From JAGWBD01 sp965220615 (GTDB lineage Bacteria > Chloroflexota > Anaerolineae > Aggregatilineales > Phototrophicaceae), in the NCBI GenBank assembly GCA_965220615.1, contig CBDCQL010000002.1, forward strand, positions 2,046,001 to 2,110,000: DNA of 64,000 bases, read 5' to 3'. Numbering within the stretch: position 1 is the stretch's first letter; the number at the start of each line of letters is the position of its first letter. The translations under genes and the position numbers were made by a program. This document shows, one piece after another, positions 57,668-64,000 of this stretch. The notes under the pieces were generated by a model. It saw only the letters and a list, made by a program, of their open reading frames with translations, searched no databases and had not been told where the DNA came from.

Positions 57668-58500
57668 AGACCGTGGCCGCGGCCCTGCGCGCGGCGACGG
57701 AGGCCCTGCAGGCCGGCAACGACACGGCCGCGCTCGACGCGCAACTGTTGCTGGCCCTGGTCAGCGGGCGGGGACGCGCCTGGCTGCTGGCCCATGGCGA
57801 TCGGCCTCTCACCGCGCCTGAGGCGCGGCGCTTCTCCGCCCTCGTCACGCGCCGCGCGCAGGGCGAACCCCTGGCCTACATCCGCCGCCGCCAGGCCTTC
57901 TTCGACCGCGACTTCCACGTGTCGCCGGCCGTGCTCATCCCGCGGCCCGAGAGCGAGCAGTTGCTCGAACTGGCCCTGGCCCATGCGCCCCCCGCTTTCG
58001 GCGGGACGCTGGCGGAAATCGGCACCGGCAGCGGCGCCCTGGGGATCCCCTTCGCCGCGCTGCGACCGCGCGCCCGCGTCATCCTGACGGACCTCAGTCC
58101 GGCGGCGCTGGCCGTGGCGCGCGTCAACGCCCGCCGCCACAAGGTGAGGCCGACCTTTCTCCAGGGCGATCTGTTGCAACCCCTGCTGGCGCGCGGCGAG
58201 CGCGCGGACCTGCTGCTGGCCAACCTGCCCTACGTCCGCAGTGAGGACTTGCCGGGGCTGGAAGTCAGCCGCCACGAACCCTGGGTCGCCATGGACGGCG
58301 GGCCGGACGGCCTGGCACTCATCCGGCGCCTGCTGCAGGACCTGCCGCGCGTCTGTCAGCCCGGCGCGCTGGCCCTGCTGGAGATCGGCATGCTGCAGGG
58401 TAAGGCGGCGCTGCGCCTGGCCAGGGCCTTGCGGCCCCGTCAGGCGCAGGTGCTCAGGGACCTGGCCGGCCTCGACCGCGTGCTGCGCGTGGACCTTTAA
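57664..58500 (+). CDS. prmC: Peptide chain release factor N5-glutamine methyltransferase
   Basis: PrmC methylates the GGQ glutamine of release factors RF1 and RF2. The 278-aa protein has the helical N-terminal domain, SAM motif EIGTGSGALGIPF and the catalytic motif, which reads NLPY (LLANLPYVR) where NPPY is usual; the Leu variant occurs in some lineages. The C-terminus (LALLEIGMLQG) is standard. ATG 57664 overlaps the yjjX stop. An in-frame ATG 30 bases earlier lies inside yjjX and is less likely. It converges with the lipoprotein gene. Confidence 0.9.
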   Translation: MKTVAAALRAATEALQAGNDTAALDAQLLLALVSGRGRAWLLAHGDRPLTAPEARRFSALVTRRAQGEPLAYIRRRQAFFDRDFHVSPAVLIPRPESEQLLELALAHAPPAFGGTLAEIGTGSGALGIPFAALRPRARVILTDLSPAALAVARVNARRHKVRPTFLQGDLLQPLLARGERADLLLANLPYVRSEDLPGLEVSRHEPWVAMDGGPDGLALIRRLLQDLPRVCQPGALALLEIGMLQGKAALRLARALRPRQAQVLRDLAGLDRVLRVDL

Positions 58501-58533
58501 TGCGAACAGCTTAAACTGCGACCGAAATGCTGG

Positions 58534-59751
58534 TTATCCGGAGGGGCAGCTACCCCTTTCCAGCGTGTAGGTGAAATGGCCCTCGTTGTCCGTGCGGTTG
58601 TTCTCAGGGATCGCGCCATCGTGGTTGACGAAGGCCTTGAGGATGTGCTGCTCTCCGTGATGGAAACCGATCGACATTTCGGCGCTGGCGCTCACCGTCT
58701 GGCCGGGATCGACGGGTGGGAAGGTGCCGTGCGCAATGCCTTCATGGCTGTCCAGCCTGCCGCCGCCCCGTTTGATGGCGTAGTCCTGGAAGCGCACGCT
58801 GCCGCCCGGCGAGCGCGACGAGCCGAAATTGGCCACGTCGATCTCCACCCGGAAGCCTACGTTGCAGGTGATTTTGCCGCCCGCCGCCGTGTGACGCATT
58901 GAGCCGGCCACCAGATTCACGTTGCCGACCGGGGCCGGGGCGACGGCCGGCGCCGTGGTCGGCGGGATGGCCGTGGGTTCCGGCAGGGGCGGCCCCCAGA
59001 CCGCCGGCAGGTCGTCGATGTCGCCGCTGATGTCCAGCAGACTGCCAAAGACCCAGCCCTCACCATTGTAGTACTTGATCTTGTACCAGGTCTTGTGAAT
59101 GTTGACCGCCAGCAATTCGACCTGGTCGCCGGCGCCGATGCTGCCGATCGGCGGCGCGAAGCGCGTGTCCGGGCCGGCGCGCACGTAGGCGCCGCGCAGC
59201 ACCCGCGCCATCGGCAGGTCGGAAGTGGGCTCCGGTACGTCGGTGGGCGCCTCGGGTGGCGGCGCTTCTTCGGGCTCCTGCGCCTGGTCGCCGCCCTCCG
59301 TTTCGGCGGGACCGTCGCCAGGCCCCTGTGCGCCCGACAGCCCGCCCTGGCCGATCACCGTCACAGTGACGCTGGCGGGGGCGCTGCTGCTGCCGTCGCT
59401 GCGCGCGGCGATCACGCTCAGAAGGTGTGAACCGGCGCCGGAGGCGGTCCAGCTGCTGGATGCGATGAAGGTCGCGGCGCCGTCGCTGTTGGGGCTGGCC
59501 TGCGAATCCAGCACCTGGTTGTCCACGGAGAAGTCCACCCGCGCGAGGTCCGCGCCGGCGTTGCGCACCTGCACCTGAACGTTGACCGCCACGCCCTCGA
59601 GATAGGTCGAGTTGGGCATGGGGGACAGGATCTGCACCTGCGGCGGGCCGCTGATCTCCTGCACCTGCGGCCCGGGCGATGCGGTCAGGTTGCAGGCGGC
59701 CAGCAGCATGAGTACAGACAGGGCTACCGCAGAGTTCGCGAATGGCCTCAT
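58534..59751 (-). CDS. Lipoprotein with Ig-like, SH3 and CARDB domains
   Basis: This 405-aa exported lipoprotein has a lipobox LLAAC with Cys20, an Ig-like domain (VQILSPMPNSTYLEGVAVNVQVQV), a Pro/Glu/Thr-rich linker (about residues 140-180), an SH3-like domain (VRAGPDTRFAPPIGSIGAGD to GWVFGSLLD), another Pro-rich linker, and a C-terminal CARDB-like beta domain (FRVEIDVANFGSS to VNHDGAIPENNRTDNEG). SH3 and CARDB modules bind cell-wall or surface polymers in other bacteria. Similar multidomain lipoproteins are common in Chloroflexota. Its exact role is unknown. The gene is a single unit. Confidence 0.82.
   Translation of the reverse strand: MRPFANSAVALSVLMLLAACNLTASPGPQVQEISGPPQVQILSPMPNSTYLEGVAVNVQVQVRNAGADLARVDFSVDNQVLDSQASPNSDGAATFIASSSWTASGAGSHLLSVIAARSDGSSSAPASVTVTVIGQGGLSGAQGPGDGPAETEGGDQAQEPEEAPPPEAPTDVPEPTSDLPMARVLRGAYVRAGPDTRFAPPIGSIGAGDQVELLAVNIHKTWYKIKYYNGEGWVFGSLLDISGDIDDLPAVWGPPLPEPTAIPPTTAPAVAPAPVGNVNLVAGSMRHTAAGGKITCNVGFRVEIDVANFGSSRSPGGSVRFQDYAIKRGGGRLDSHEGIAHGTFPPVDPGQTVSASAEMSIGFHHGEQHILKAFVNHDGAIPENNRTDNEGHFTYTLERGSCPSG
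58542..58559 (+). terminator. Weak hairpin-plus-T terminator candidate after prmC
   Basis: AGGGG and CCCCT form a 5-bp stem with a 6-base loop followed by TTT. It overlaps the last codons of the convergent lipoprotein gene, so it could be coding coincidence. Confidence 0.25.
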
Positions 59752-59830
59752 CGTGGTTCTCCCTTGCCCGCAGGCAACCTGCCTTGCCTCTATCCTGCCG
59801 CAGACCGGGATTCAACGCAAGTGGGCAACG

Positions 59831-60091
59831 TCAGAGGCCGCGAAAGGCGCCGGTCTCCAGAACGTCTACCGGCACGCCCTCCAGTTCCCGCGGCACGAGT
59901 TCGGCCGTCGCCAGGCTGGCGCGCGGCAGCTTGCGCTCCACCATGACCACCAGCGCGACCTGGTCCGTATACTGGCCCTGGCGCTTGCGCAGCCCGACGG
60001 CCGTCCCCACGACGTTGGGCAGGGCCATCAACTGCTCATTGTACTTCTCCTGCATGCGGATCGCCCGGCTGGTCTGACGGTCCTGGTCCAT
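59831..60091 (-). CDS. Stand-alone copy of the protease N-terminal domain
   Basis: This 86-aa protein has no signal peptide. Its central stretch (NVVGTAVGLRKRQGQYTD, VVMVERKLPRASL, VPRELEGVPVDVLETG) aligns with the N-terminal domain of the protease gene ten bases upstream on the same strand (NVVGVAVGNKG, VVVLVERKLP, VPRSIDGIRTDVYEVG). It could be an inhibitor, a chaperone or a decoy for that protease. It could equally be a leftover of duplication. Function is inferred only from position and similarity. Confidence 0.7.
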   Translation of the reverse strand: MDQDRQTSRAIRMQEKYNEQLMALPNVVGTAVGLRKRQGQYTDQVALVVMVERKLPRASLATAELVPRELEGVPVDVLETGAFRGL

Positions 60092-60100
60092 GGCAGCTCC

Positions 60101-61177
60101 TCAGAGAGTCACGTCCAGCGCTTCCAGCAAGGGCCGGATCGGCGTGAAGATCGTCGCCTGGGTGGAACCGGCGAAGAGCAGCCCGACCGCCACCCGGTCC
60201 TCGGCGTCCACGACCAGCGCGCCGGAATCGCCGCCCAGGCTCATCGGCGTTGACAGCACCTGGCCGGTGAAGCGCGCCGTCCTCTTGCCATAGGAGACGT
60301 TGACCGTGGCGTTCAACAGCATGACCTTCCCCTTGGTCAGGTCCGTCGTGCGCCCGGTCTTGCGCACGCCCATGGCGAGGGTCGCCGCGCGCGTGCCGCG
60401 CACACGGCCGATGCCGCGGACGTCGGCATCGAACATCGCCAGGTTCACCGGCCGCGCCAGCGCCGCGTCGAAGTGGTTGCCGCTGGAGAGGGCCGCCTGC
60501 TGCGCGGCCAGCGCCGAATCCGGCGCGATGGCGGTCTGCACGCGCCAGTCCGAGCCGTAGAGTTTGTTCATGGTGTTGATCATGTTGACCAGAATGCGCA
60601 GAAAGCGACCGGCGTTGTTGGCGGGCCGCACTCGTCGCGTTGGCTGCGGCCGGGGCGGCGGCTCGCCGATGAAGTGCAGCGGGATGAAACGCTCAAGATG
60701 CGCCACCACGTCGGCCGGGTTGCGGCCGCCGTCGCTGGGCGCGGGCTGCAGCACGGGGTCGCCGGAACGCGCGTCGTTGGCGTTGGCCAGCACGTGATTG
60801 TTGGAAAGGATGAGGCGTTCGCCGCTCAGGCGGTCGGTGACCAGCGTGCCCAGCGTGCCCGCCGTCACCTGGTAATGGCCGATGCTGACGCCCGCCGGCA
60901 TGCTGGGCCGAAAGCGGTCGCGCGGGGTGGCCAGCGCGCGCAGGTAGCCCACTTCATAGACGTCAGTGCGAATCCCGTCAATGGAGCGCGGTACGCGGTC
61001 ACGCCGCGAGAGCGCCGCCACCGGCAGTTTGCGTTCCACCAGTACCACGACGGCCTGCTCACTCGCGGCCTCGACCTTGCTGCCCTTGTTGCCCACCGCC
61101 ACACCGACGACGTTGGCGCGACGCAACAGGTCTCCCTGGGCTGCCCGCTGCGCCCGCAGCGCCTCTTCAACGCTCAT
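60101..61177 (-). CDS. Trypsin-like serine protease with N-terminal prodomain-like module
   Basis: This 358-aa protein has an N-terminal module (residues 1-85) and a chymotrypsin-fold domain with a credible triad: His128 in SNNHVLANAN, Asp237 in NHFDAALAR and Ser318 in GGDSGALVV. No signal peptide or membrane segment is seen, so it appears cytosolic unless exported in an unusual way. ATG 61177 has GGGAG nine bases upstream; an in-frame ATG 36 bases earlier lacks support. The following small gene repeats the N-terminal module. The target is unknown. Confidence 0.82.
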   Translation of the reverse strand: MSVEEALRAQRAAQGDLLRRANVVGVAVGNKGSKVEAASEQAVVVLVERKLPVAALSRRDRVPRSIDGIRTDVYEVGYLRALATPRDRFRPSMPAGVSIGHYQVTAGTLGTLVTDRLSGERLILSNNHVLANANDARSGDPVLQPAPSDGGRNPADVVAHLERFIPLHFIGEPPPRPQPTRRVRPANNAGRFLRILVNMINTMNKLYGSDWRVQTAIAPDSALAAQQAALSSGNHFDAALARPVNLAMFDADVRGIGRVRGTRAATLAMGVRKTGRTTDLTKGKVMLLNATVNVSYGKRTARFTGQVLSTPMSLGGDSGALVVDAEDRVAVGLLFAGSTQATIFTPIRPLLEALDVTL

Positions 61178-61396
61178 GCATCCGCTCCCGCGGCCAGCGC
61201 CTGCGCACCGCATTGTAGCATGCCCCAGGCGGGCCGGGCTGCAGCCGGGTCTGGATTATCATCGTTGCGATCCTGCAGGCCGGCTTCAGCGCCCTGATCT
61301 CGCAATGGGCGAACTCTGGCGGCTAGCGGGCGCTCCCGGCGATTCACCTGACCTGAATACTTTATGAACGTCCTGCACGCCGGGCGGCGGCGCTGG

Positions 61397-61402
61397 TATG
61401 AT
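61397..61402 (+). promoter_or_regulatory. Extended -10 element for the lipoprotein gene at 61415
   Basis: TATGAT preceded by TGG forms an extended -10. Transcription would begin only a few bases before ATG 61415, so the in-frame ATG at 61364 is unlikely to be used. Confidence 0.45.
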
Positions 61403-61414
61403 AGCCTCGTGCCG

Positions 61415-62206
61415 ATGCAGCGGAGTTTCCTGCGCGTGATCCGATTCCAGCCCACCCTGCTGCTCCTGCCAGCCCTGTTCCTGCTGCTGGTCGCCTGCAG
61501 CAGCGGCCCGGAGCGTGAGATCAGCGTCGGTGAGACGCTGCTGGAGCAGGACTTTTCGGAGCCGAACAGCTTTGAGGAAGGCATCTACACCGACGCCTCG
61601 CTGCGCATCGACGACGGGCGTTACCTGATTCGCGTGAACAGCGGCGACAGCGAAATCTGGTGGGGGCAATGGGGCAACACGCTGGATAACGTGGTCATCG
61701 ACGTCGACGTCGAGCAGATCAGCGAGCGCGAAGAGGCCGCCTGGGGCGTGGCCTGCCGTCTGCGCGGCCAGGTCGGCCAGCAGATGGAGAGCGAGCCCCT
61801 GCTGGAATTGCTGACGCTGGGCGAGGCCGGCCAGGACGGCGACGGGCCGGACGTCGCGCTGGAGCCGCCGGCGGTGTCGGCCATCCCCAACGGCGACGGT
61901 TATCTTTTCCTCATCCAGGGGAGCGGCAACTGGGGCATTTTCCGCGCGCGCGGCCGCGACGTCTTCCCGCTGAGCGACTGGACGGCCTCGGACCTGGTCC
62001 AGCGCGGACCCGGCGCGCGTAACCACCTGCGCGCCGTCTGCGCCGACGACTACCTCGCCTTCTACATCAACGAGGAGTTTGTGGCGGAAGTGGAGGACAG
62101 CAGCTTCGCCAACGGCCAGGTCGGGCTGGCGGCGGCCGCCTTCAACCGCCTCGGCGTCGAGGTGGGCTTCGAAAACCTCGTCGTCAGCGAGGCCATCAGC
62201 GGCTGA
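61415..62206 (+). CDS. Lipoprotein with jelly-roll-like domain
   Basis: This 263-aa exported lipoprotein has a lipobox LLVAC with Cys28 and a following SSGPERE. The rest is a beta-rich domain of concanavalin-like/DUF1080 outline (LEQDFSEPNSFEEG, then NVVIDVDVEQIS and late LAFYINEEFVAEVED, GQVGLAAAAFN). Such domains often bind sugars, but no specific residues can be named. The start at 61415 is chosen because the signal peptide begins there and the promoter lies just ahead. It is probably a single-gene unit. Confidence 0.75.
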   Translation: MQRSFLRVIRFQPTLLLLPALFLLLVACSSGPEREISVGETLLEQDFSEPNSFEEGIYTDASLRIDDGRYLIRVNSGDSEIWWGQWGNTLDNVVIDVDVEQISEREEAAWGVACRLRGQVGQQMESEPLLELLTLGEAGQDGDGPDVALEPPAVSAIPNGDGYLFLIQGSGNWGIFRARGRDVFPLSDWTASDLVQRGPGARNHLRAVCADDYLAFYINEEFVAEVEDSSFANGQVGLAAAAFNRLGVEVGFENLVVSEAISG

Positions 62207-62250
62207 ACGCGTGGCCGGGTTGACGGCGGCGAAATTCCGCCCGGCTCTTT

Positions 62251-62279
62251 TTGACAAATGCGCCACGTCGCCCTACTAT
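62251..62279 (+). promoter_or_regulatory. Candidate promoter for the SWIM protein gene
   Basis: A perfect TTGACA (62251-62256), a 17-base spacer and TACTAT (62274-62279, four of six). It leaves a leader of about 110 bases. Confidence 0.6.
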
Positions 62280-62397
62280 GGGGGCATGATACCCGGATGT
62301 TGTGGCAACAACGTTCGCAGGGTCCGACGACACGCGCGGGGCACATTTCCGGCGCGTGTTTTGATTCCGCCCGAAGCGGCGGAACAGGGAGCAATCG

Positions 62398-62892
62398 ATG
62401 GACTATGGCATGATCAGTCAGATCGAAAAGGCGCGCCTGTATGCCGAAGAGCCGGAGCGTGTGACCTTTAGCAGCCTCGATATCCACTTCGACGGCGACA
62501 ACGGCGCCTACCGCATCACGCTCACGGAAGATGGCTGGTACTGCACTTGCCAGGGCTTTGAGGCCCATCGCATCTGCCCCCACGTCATGGCGCTGGAACG
62601 CCTCCTGCGGCCCATGCTGCCCCTGTCGCCCCTGCCCTACGCGCCCGGCCAGAACGTCGTCAGCGACGTCGAGAAGGCCAGTCGTTACGCGCAGGAGAGC
62701 GACCGCATCCACGTGCGCGCCTTCGAGGCGACCCTGCGCGGCCTCAACAGCGACCACGAGGTCGGCTACCGCGACGGCGACTGGCACTGCGACAGCGATT
62801 CCTTCCGCCGCCGCGGCGTCTCCAGCCACACGATCGCCATGGAACGCCTGCTTGGCGGCATGTTCCGCGTGAAAGACGAACCGGCGGCATGA
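62398..62892 (+). CDS. Duplicated SWIM zinc-finger protein, second copy degenerate
   Basis: This 164-aa protein contains two copies of a module of about 80 residues (IEKARLYAEEPERV and VEKASRYAQESDRI open them). The first is a normal SWIM finger with Cys49, Cys51, Cys60 and His62. In the second, aligned without gaps, Cys131 and His144 remain but the middle two ligands are Ser133 and Ser142, so it cannot bind zinc in the same way. SWIM domains bind DNA or proteins. Its partner is unknown. AGGGAG ahead of ATG 62398 supports the start. Confidence 0.8.
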   Translation: MDYGMISQIEKARLYAEEPERVTFSSLDIHFDGDNGAYRITLTEDGWYCTCQGFEAHRICPHVMALERLLRPMLPLSPLPYAPGQNVVSDVEKASRYAQESDRIHVRAFEATLRGLNSDHEVGYRDGDWHCDSDSFRRRGVSSHTIAMERLLGGMFRVKDEPAA

Positions 62893-62896
62893 GTAT

Positions 62897-62925
62897 TTGA
62901 CAAGTACGGCCGTTCCTGCCAGTAT
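62897..62925 (+). promoter_or_regulatory. Candidate promoter for the oligopeptide transporter gene
   Basis: A perfect TTGACA (62897-62902) is followed at 17 bases by CAGTAT, a weak -10. The leader would be about 90 bases. Confidence 0.4.
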
Positions 62926-63017
62926 CCTGGCGACAACTGGCACAGGGGTGCCGGCCGACGGCGGCGTGCAGCTACTCGCTGGCGCCTGGCCGCCGGTTAC
63001 CCGGGAGGAGTGCGGAC

Positions 63018-64000
63018 TTGGCTGTCTTGATGGAGGTCAACAACCTCGTCACGAGGTTCTATACCCAGGAGGGCACGGTCTACGCCGTCAACGACATCTC
63101 CTACCAGTTGCAGGAGGGCGAGACCCTCGGCGTCGTCGGCGAAAGCGGCAGCGGCAAAAGCGTGCACTCCCTCTCAATCATGGGGCTCATCCCCAGCCCG
63201 CCCGGCAAGGTCGAAAATGGCGAGGTCATCTTCCGCGGCCGGGACCTGCTGCAACTGCCGCCGGACCAGATGCGGCTCGTGCGCGGCGCCGAAATCGCGA
63301 TGATCTTTCAGGACCCCATGACTTCGCTCAACCCGGTGCTGACCATCGGCTCGCAGATCACCGAAGCGCTGAAGCTGCACATGGGCATGAACAACAACCA
63401 GGCCAACGAGCGCGCCGCCGAGTTGCTTTCGCTGGTCGGCATCCCGGATGCGGCCAGCCGCCTCAACAACTACCCGCACCAGTTTTCGGGCGGTATGCGG
63501 CAGCGCGTGATGATCGCCATGGGCCTCTCCTGCAACCCCAAGCTGCTCATCGCGGACGAACCCACCACCGCGCTCGACGTCACCATCCAGGCGCAGATTA
63601 TCGATCTCGTCAAGCGTCTGCGCGAGGAATTCGACATGGCGATCATCTGGATCAGCCATGACCTTGGCGTGGTGGCCGGCATCGCCGACCGCATCATCGT
63701 CATGTACGCCGGCACCATCGTCGAGAGCGGCATGGTCGAGGAGGTCTTCGCCGACACCCGCCACCCCTACACCCTGGGCCTGCTGCAGTCCCTGCCACGC
63801 ATGGACCGCCGCTCGCAGCGCCTGATTTCCATCGAGGGCTCGCCGCCGGACATGCGCAACCCGATCGCCGGCTGTCCCTTTGTGGACCGTTGTCCGGTGA
63901 GCATCGACCGCTGCGCCACGGAAACGCCCGTGCTGGAAGCAGTGCCCGATGGCCACGAGGACCACATGATGGCCTGCTGGGTCGACGTGCGCGAACTCGA
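63018..64000 (+). CDS. Oligopeptide/dipeptide ABC transporter ATP-binding protein, 3' partial
   Basis: This OppD/DppD-type ATPase powers import of peptides or related solutes. It has Walker A GESGSGKS near residue 45, signature FSGGMRQRVMIAM near residue 160, Walker B LLIADEPTTALD and the oligo/dipeptide C-terminal extension with Cys-rich CPFVDRCPVSIDRC. The frame is open to the window edge, so the stop is not seen. The start is probably TTG 63018, ten bases after GGGAGGAG; ATG 63030 is an alternative. Permease and binding-protein genes would be expected beyond the window. Confidence 0.9.
   Translation, partial: MAVLMEVNNLVTRFYTQEGTVYAVNDISYQLQEGETLGVVGESGSGKSVHSLSIMGLIPSPPGKVENGEVIFRGRDLLQLPPDQMRLVRGAEIAMIFQDPMTSLNPVLTIGSQITEALKLHMGMNNNQANERAAELLSLVGIPDAASRLNNYPHQFSGGMRQRVMIAMGLSCNPKLLIADEPTTALDVTIQAQIIDLVKRLREEFDMAIIWISHDLGVVAGIADRIIVMYAGTIVESGMVEEVFADTRHPYTLGLLQSLPRMDRRSQRLISIEGSPPDMRNPIAGCPFVDRCPVSIDRCATETPVLEAVPDGHEDHMMACWVDVREL

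Overview
The window is about 64 kb of GC-rich, gene-dense bacterial chromosome, and almost every base is coding. The gene set suggests a heterotrophic member of the Chloroflexota (Anaerolineae-like): a SpoVS-family protein beside dnaA, rpsB with a long acidic tail, SWIM-finger and SH3/CARDB lipoproteins, DUF368, and several large GT39-like membrane glycosyltransferases. This placement is inference from family content; there is no rRNA gene here to test it. I saw no rRNA, tRNA, CRISPR array, prophage or insertion sequence, and no gene-free stretch longer than 300 bases.

Layout. 1-8785: a partial M24 peptidase, a ferredoxin-NADP reductase-like enzyme, an SDR epimerase, and a translationally coupled minus-strand run of a GT39-like glycosyltransferase, a clan-A-like glycoside hydrolase and adenine deaminase. 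8896-11415: an EthD-like protein, then xpt-guaA (guanine salvage to GMP). 11431-14047: an MFS transporter, a RfaE2-like nucleotidyltransferase and a divergent polyprenol-phosphate mannose synthase. 14226-17097: rpsB-tsf-pyrH and a CinA C-terminal amidase. 17126-21059: a nitrilase, a shikimate-kinase-like protein with a destroyed P-loop, two tandem HAD hydrolases and an SDR protein. 21230-26608: a secreted two-repeat protein, an RlmD/TrmA-like protein lacking its catalytic Cys and Glu, and leuS behind a structured leader. 26635-31182: dnaA, spoVS, holB, a DinB-like protein and a DUF368 transporter. 31334-33878: gmd, vsr and two tandem PrxQ/BCP peroxiredoxins.

The strongest discovery is the second peroxiredoxin (33411-33878, minus). 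An in-frame TGA sits at codon 44, exactly where its tandem paralog has the peroxidatic cysteine, and a hairpin with a G-U in its apical loop follows immediately. This has the form of a selenocysteine codon with a bacterial SECIS element, not a pseudogene. Next comes a roughly 1.1 kb AT-rich island (about 33880-35030) with a two-gene operon behind a near-consensus promoter.

35030-38072 holds another GT39-like protein, a DUF1269-like protein and a GNAT. 38165-56903 is one long minus-strand run. Its upstream end has a large membrane protein, an acyltransferase and three near-identical metallophosphoesterases. It continues into a tightly overlapped set: an 860-aa exported protein, an ABC ATPase and permease, a coiled-coil membrane protein, a MoxR ATPase, a DUF58 protein and two VWA membrane proteins. 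The overlaps suggest one envelope-associated assembly. 57128-64000 carries a YjjX-like NTPase, prmC, a lipoprotein with Ig-like/SH3/CARDB parts, a trypsin-like protease beside a stand-alone copy of its N-terminal domain, a lipoprotein, a duplicated SWIM protein and the start of an oligopeptide ABC transporter ATPase.
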